This document shows, one piece after another, positions 60,297 through 64,000 of a stretch of DNA of 64,000 bases (its first letter is position 1; the number at the start of each line of letters is the position of its first letter). The translations under genes were made by a program, and so were the position numbers. The DNA lies in contig NZ_AP024828.1 in NCBI RefSeq assembly GCF_019668465.1, positions 4,278,001 to 4,342,000 of the forward strand, given 5' to 3'. Below the pieces are notes generated by a model. The model searched no databases. It was not told where the DNA came from and saw only the letters and a list, made by a program, of their open reading frames with translations. This stretch comes from Mycobacterium senriense (GTDB taxonomy: Bacteria; Actinomycetota; Actinomycetes; Mycobacteriales; Mycobacteriaceae).

Positions 60297-61223
60297 TCAT
60301 CCGCTGGGTGCGAGCGCGCCCCGCAGGTAATCGCATTGACTTTCGAAGAACCGCGTCGATATCGGCGCCTTCTCCGCAATCTGATCGAACGCATGAAACG
60401 CGCCCGGGACGATCTCCTCGTGGACCGGCACGCCCGCCTCGCGCAGGCGTCGCGCGTACTCCAGGCTCTCCTGATAGAAGAGGTCCAGCGTCCCGACCCC
60501 GATCCAGGCGGGCGGCAAGCCCGAAAAATCCTTTCGGCGAGCCGGTGCCGCCTCTTCGGGATCGGCCCCGTTGAGGTACCACTGCCAGGCGAGTTGATTG
60601 TCGGATTCGGTCCACATGATGCGCCTGGGGCCGTCGCGCTTGGCGCCGGTGCGATCGTCGAGCATCGGATAAACCAGCATTTGGAAGGCGATTCGTACGT
60701 CGTTGCGGTCGTGCGCTCGCTGGGCGACCGCGGCCGCGAAATGCCCACCGGCACTGGCGCCACCGATGGCGACGCGATCCGGGTCGACCCACGGTTGGCG
60801 GGCCAGCCACAACAGGGCTGCATAACAGTCTTCGACCGGTATCGGGTAGGGGTGTTCGGGAGCCAAGCGGTGTTCTACCGCCGCAATCGCGAACCCGGTG
60901 CAGTGAGACAGCTTGCGCAGGTACTTATCGTCCTGGGCCGCGTGCCCCATGAGGGTCCCGCCGCCGTGGATCCACAGCAGCGCGGGTGCGCACTCGGGAA
61001 GGCCCGCCGGGCGGTGCAGACGGACGGTGACGTGCTCGTTGACGGCGGCGACGGGCACGCTGCGGAGGCGTCCCGCATTGCCCATCAGGTTCATGACGGC
61101 GCGCTGAAACTTCATACCGCGGTGCAGGGCGTAGCCGCGCGGCACGAATCGCGCGACCTTGCGAAGGCTGAGGTCTAGAACATGTGGGGACGTGAAGGCG
61201 TTGTCGGGGAGCCTGTTTGCCAT
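60297..61223 (-). CDS. Alpha/beta hydrolase, HSL-type lipase/esterase
   Basis: A 308-residue hormone-sensitive-lipase-type hydrolase: oxyanion motif HGGGTLMG, nucleophile elbow GGASAGGH, and the acid/base region with GVGTLDLFYQES and GAFHAFDQ (His). It should cleave short- or medium-chain esters. The start is ATG 61223 with GGGG at about 8 bases; the frame open to 61304 is less likely. It resembles the Lip family of mycobacteria, but I cannot assign a particular Lip name. Confidence 0.9.
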   Translation of the reverse strand: MANRLPDNAFTSPHVLDLSLRKVARFVPRGYALHRGMKFQRAVMNLMGNAGRLRSVPVAAVNEHVTVRLHRPAGLPECAPALLWIHGGGTLMGHAAQDDKYLRKLSHCTGFAIAAVEHRLAPEHPYPIPVEDCYAALLWLARQPWVDPDRVAIGGASAGGHFAAAVAQRAHDRNDVRIAFQMLVYPMLDDRTGAKRDGPRRIMWTESDNQLAWQWYLNGADPEEAAPARRKDFSGLPPAWIGVGTLDLFYQESLEYARRLREAGVPVHEEIVPGAFHAFDQIAEKAPISTRFFESQCDYLRGALAPSG

Positions 61224-61321
61224 CGAAAAGCCCCTGTTCCCTCGCGCCGGCGGACATCGCTGACCATACAGGAACGGGCTTAGTGTCCAAGGCGGAAACT
61301 TCAATGAGGGTGAGCGGCGGA

Positions 61322-61825
61322 TCAGCCACGCCGGGATGGCCGCGGTGAGATGTGCATGGTGATTTCCGCGCGCACCGCCAGGGTTCCGTCGGCCGTGGTG
61401 ACCTGCACCGGCACGACCAGCGTCGTGGGCTCATCGCCGAGTTCCGGCATGGAATCCAGCGACGCGGTGGCGTGCATGTCTGTGCCGGCCTTGGCCAAAT
61501 ACTGGACAGTCATTCCCACCGGGATCCAGCGGTGGGTGGTTGGCAGGGTGGCTTCGGTCATCATGCCGGCGGCCAATTCGGCAAGGTTGCATGAGGCAAT
61601 CGCGTGATAGGTGCCTAAGTGGTTGTGGCTGCCTCGCCGGTTGGGCGCGCGCACTTCGCAGCGGCAGGGCTGCAACACGGTGATGGTGGGGTGAACGCTG
61701 GAGAAGTATGGCGCCTTCCAACACACTGCCCAGCTGAATATCTTGTTGCCGAAGGGGAATTGCTGCAGCCTGTTCCAGATCCCCAGGGTGAAACTGGGTG
61801 CGGTGACGGCTTTCGGTCCGGTCAT
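61322..61825 (-). CDS. DUF4442 hotdog-fold (thioesterase-like) protein
   Basis: A 167-residue hotdog protein of the DUF4442 type: RLQQFPFGNKIFSWAVCWKA, SHNHLGTYHAIASCNLAELA with the conserved Asn/His in the hotdog helix, and VPVQVTTADGTLAVRAEITM in the last strands. It may hydrolyse an acyl-CoA thioester or bind it. It overlaps the enoyl-CoA hydratase gene by 4 bases (ATGA), so both act on the same acyl-CoA pathway. Confidence 0.8.
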   Translation of the reverse strand: MTGPKAVTAPSFTLGIWNRLQQFPFGNKIFSWAVCWKAPYFSSVHPTITVLQPCRCEVRAPNRRGSHNHLGTYHAIASCNLAELAAGMMTEATLPTTHRWIPVGMTVQYLAKAGTDMHATASLDSMPELGDEPTTLVVPVQVTTADGTLAVRAEITMHISPRPSRRG

Positions 61826-62490
61826 GATTTCGCTCCGTCTTCGATCAGTGCGCGCACGGCGTGATCGAACATGGTCTGCTTAATCGCGCCCAGCGTGCCC
61901 GGATCTTTGCCCTGCAGGGGGCGGATCAAACCGAGGGCCGTGTCGGTGACCGCGTCCTCGGGGCAGGTGGCGTCGACGATGCCGAATCCTTCCGCGTCGG
62001 CGCCACTGAAACGACGGCCGGTGGTCATCGAGACGACGGCGGCGCGGGGCGTGAGTTTGGCTTGGATGAGCGCGGCCATGCCGGGGTTGAGCGGGATGCG
62101 GATGTCGACCTCGGGAAAACAGAAGTACCCGCGATCGGCGCGCATCACGCGAAAGTCGTGCGCGACGGCCAGCATCGCGCCGGCGCCGAACGCGTGACCC
62201 ACCACGGCGGCCGCGGTGGGCAGCGGCAGGGTCAGCATGCGTGCCAGCAGCTGGTGCACCCGGCCGATATACCACTGGCCCTGGTCGGTGTGAGCGCCCA
62301 GCCATTCCAGATCCAGGCCGTTGGAGTAGAACTTGCCGACGGCGGTTGTGATCAGTCCCTGTGCGCCGTCGGAGACGGCTTGGTTGAGCGCATCCTCGAT
62401 GTCATCCAGAAACCTAGGGGAGAAACGGTTCTCGTCCTCGCCTAAGCGGACGATGGCGATTTTGTCGGCGTAGTCCAATACCACTGTCAT
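61822..62490 (-). CDS. Enoyl-CoA hydratase/isomerase
   Basis: A 222-residue crotonase-fold protein: GKFYSNGLDLEWLG and VGHAFGAGAMLAVAHDFRVM carry the oxyanion-hole amides, followed by FCFPEVDIRIPLNPG. The two typical catalytic glutamates of hydratases are not both clear (PEVD has one Glu), so isomerase or another crotonase activity is possible. It is shorter than the usual 255-265 residues. It begins with ATG 62490 and is followed by the DUF4442 gene. The divergent-region TetR gene at 62530 lies 39 bp upstream on the same strand. Confidence 0.85.
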   Translation of the reverse strand: MTVVLDYADKIAIVRLGEDENRFSPRFLDDIEDALNQAVSDGAQGLITTAVGKFYSNGLDLEWLGAHTDQGQWYIGRVHQLLARMLTLPLPTAAAVVGHAFGAGAMLAVAHDFRVMRADRGYFCFPEVDIRIPLNPGMAALIQAKLTPRAAVVSMTTGRRFSGADAEGFGIVDATCPEDAVTDTALGLIRPLQGKDPGTLGAIKQTMFDHAVRALIEDGAKS

Positions 62491-62529
62491 GCGTTCCTCC
62501 TGAGTTGCGCTGGTAGTTAAGATGATTCG

Positions 62530-63147
62530 TCAGCCGCGCCGCTTTGGCGGTTGGGGCCCCACGGTCAGCACGGCGCGTACGGCCGCGTTCAGCTGCGCAC
62601 GCGCCGTGGCACTCCCGAGCCGGTCCCGGCGCAGCAGCAGCGCGGTGGGCAGGTCGACGACACAGCTCGTTATCGCGTCCACCGCCGCGGCGTCCTTGCG
62701 GTCCCAGACTGCGATGGCAAGCCGCACCATCAGCGCGACGAGAAGCTTGTCGAGTCGCCCCAGTTCATCGGCAATGTCGTCGGGAACGTCGTCGGCGAGC
62801 ACTTCCTCGCGGCGTACGCGCAGCACGAGGGTCGATGAGCCGGGATACCGCTGGGCGAACACCGCCGCCGCGTCGGCGGCGGCGACCACGGCATCGATGG
62901 GGCCTGCGCCGGCCAGTGCTTCGTCGGCCAACGAAGTCTGCACCGCCAAAAATCGCTGACCGGCCCGCAGCCAAGCCTGGCCCATCAGGCCGCCCCGTGA
63001 CGTAAACGTGTGATAGACAGCGCCGTTGGACATACCCACTGCCGCGCTGATCGCCCGGATGGTCACCGCGGTTGGGCCCGACCGCGCCACCAGCTCCTCG
63101 ACGGCGTCAAGCACAACGTCGCGATCGTGGACACGTGGGCGTGGCAT
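62530..63147 (-). CDS. TetR-family transcriptional regulator
   Basis: A 205-residue regulator: RVHDRDVVLDAVEELVARSG, HTH region ISAAVGMSNGAVYHTFTSRG (about 33-52) and a helical ligand domain. The ATG at 63147 lies 6 bp from a perfect 13-bp-arm inverted repeat at 63154-63183, which must be its operator or a closely related site. It controls itself and probably the downstream enoyl-CoA hydratase pair, and may affect the divergent CobW-type gene. Confidence 0.9.
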   Translation of the reverse strand: MPRPRVHDRDVVLDAVEELVARSGPTAVTIRAISAAVGMSNGAVYHTFTSRGGLMGQAWLRAGQRFLAVQTSLADEALAGAGPIDAVVAAADAAAVFAQRYPGSSTLVLRVRREEVLADDVPDDIADELGRLDKLLVALMVRLAIAVWDRKDAAAVDAITSCVVDLPTALLLRRDRLGSATARAQLNAAVRAVLTVGPQPPKRRG

Positions 63148-63153
63148 GCGGCC

Positions 63154-63183
63154 ACTATAACAGAGCGCATGCTCTGTTATAGT
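63154..63183. promoter_or_regulatory. 30-bp operator palindrome between TetR and CobW-type genes
   Basis: Left arm ACTATAACAGAGC (63154-63166) and right arm GCTCTGTTATAGT (63171-63183) are exact reverse complements around GCAT. The repeat sits in the short gap before the TetR ATG at 63147 and about 50-108 bp before the divergent gene. Confidence 0.75.
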
Positions 63184-63291
63184 CGGCCCGGGCCGCTGTC
63201 GGGCTTACCTATGCCTAATGGATGAATGGGGACCATGAACGTACGCCCGTTAGCATCGGGTGTCCGGATAGCGATGTGGAGGGCAAGAGTT

Positions 63292-64000
63292 TTGGCTGCG
63301 ATACCCGTCATCGCGCTCACTGGCCATCTCGGAGCCGGCAAGACGACGCTGCTCAACCACCTGTTGCGGCATCCTGGCACGCGAATCGGTGTGGTGGTCA
63401 ACGACTTCGGGGATATCAACATCGACGCAGGTCTGGTCGCGGGCCAGGTCGACGAGCCGGCCTCGATAGCAGGAGGATGCATCTGCTGTCTGCCCGACGA
63501 CGGTGGGCTCGATGAAGCGCTGGTCAAGCTCGCCGACCCGGCCCGGGGCCTCGATGCCATCGTCGTCGAGGCCAGCGGTCTGGCCGACCCGGTGGCGATC
63601 GCGCGGATCATCGGCTTCAGTGAGATCCGCGGCGTCCGGGCGGGCGGGCTTGTCGATGTCATCGACGCCGTGAATCACTTCGACACCGTCGACTGCGGCG
63701 CATTGCCGCCGGTGCGCTACGGTGCGGCCTCGCTGATCGTGGTCAACAAGCTCGACCAGATTGCTGAGGATGAGCGGTCGGCAGTGGTGCAACGCGTCGC
63801 GCAACGGGCGGCACAACGCAATCCGCGCGTACATGTCGTCGGCGCCACGGGTGGCCGGATAGACCCGGGGTTACTCTTCGACGCGCCCGCCGCGCCCGGC
63901 CAGACTGGGCAGCTCTCGTTTCTAGATTTGGAGCCCGAGCACGACCACGACCACGTCCATGCCGATGCCGATGCCATCACCGTCAGCAGCACCGGTTGCG
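63292..64000 (+). CDS. CobW/COG0523-type GTPase, partial
   Basis: The first 236 residues of a G3E GTPase of the CobW family, running off the window. Walker A is GHLGAGKTT, the metal-binding CxCC motif is [12 protein letters not shown], the base-specificity motif NKLD is in VVNKLDQ, and a His/Asp-rich tail [12 protein letters not shown] suggests zinc or cobalt handling. These proteins insert or shuttle metals. The start is set at TTG 63292 because GGAGGG lies about 8 bases before it and the family begins here; ATG 63235 is in frame and would add 19 residues. A large inverted repeat lies upstream. Confidence 0.87.
   Translation, partial: MAAIPVIALTGHLGAGKTTLLNHLLRHPGTRIGVVVNDFGDINIDAGLVAGQVDEPASIAGGCICCLPDDGGLDEALVKLADPARGLDAIVVEASGLADPVAIARIIGFSEIRGVRAGGLVDVIDAVNHFDTVDCGALPPVRYGAASLIVVNKLDQIAEDERSAVVQRVAQRAAQRNPRVHVVGATGGRIDPGLLFDAPAAPGQTGQLSFLDLEPEHDHDHVHADADAITVSSTGC

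Overview
The window is high-GC DNA from a mycobacterium other than the M. tuberculosis complex. Evidence: an MmpS/MmpL pair, DUF3349 and DUF3097 proteins, many TetR/SDR/P450/lipid genes, and a block (lppI, lipT, pncA, an Rv2042c-like gene, and a four-gene sugar ABC transporter) in the order I recall from M. tuberculosis Rv2046 down to Rv2038c, in inverted orientation. No rRNA, tRNA, insertion sequence or CRISPR array was seen. Family names come from motif recognition; no database was searched.

Region 1 (220-16260) is an accessory catabolic block between the end of a PEP-utilising-domain gene and lppI. An apparently single minus-strand operon of 11 genes runs from 8521 to 220. In transcription order it encodes a polytopic membrane protein, a 34-aa membrane peptide, a NorD/CbbO-like VWA protein, a NorQ/CbbQ-like AAA+ ATPase, a 42-aa membrane peptide, a second copy of the polytopic protein, a 146-aa single-pass protein, a dihydrodipicolinate-reductase-like enzyme, a VOC protein, an SDR and a cytochrome P450. 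NorQ/NorD pairs mature metalloenzymes, and the two polytopic paralogues keep the same His/Asp/Glu residues, so this looks like an undescribed membrane metalloenzyme. Divergent to it lie a frameshifted reductase-like gene, a TetR regulator, an SDR, a third reductase-like gene and a mycofactocin-type SDR. Related palindromes (TGACT-N2-AGTCA) sit at the promoters. A lipoprotein, a second TetR gene with its palindrome and a second P450 follow.

Region 2 (16379-30512) is the conserved core: lppI/lipT, a kinase-like fusion protein, gluconokinase, a ParD-like/zeta-type toxin-antitoxin pair, a DoxX protein with a repetitive tail, pncA and its partner, a DoxX-like protein divergent from a SigJ-like sigma factor, and the sugar ABC transporter.

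Region 3 (30787-40931) carries DUF3349 and DUF3097 genes, the iron/peroxidase system efeUOB behind an IdeR-like box, an OsmC protein, an acyl-CoA-dehydrogenase-like flavoprotein, an ECF sigma/zinc anti-sigma/FNT-channel operon, and a universal stress protein behind a DosR-like box.

Region 4 (40937-64000) holds an aromatic meta-cleavage operon (extradiol dioxygenase, FAH-family hydrolase, flavin hydroxylase) divergent from its TetR gene, assorted redox and lipid genes, fabG3, mmpS/mmpL with a TetR gene, a lipase, a thioesterase-like/enoyl-CoA hydratase pair, and a TetR gene separated by a 30-bp palindrome from a CobW-type GTPase that runs off the window.
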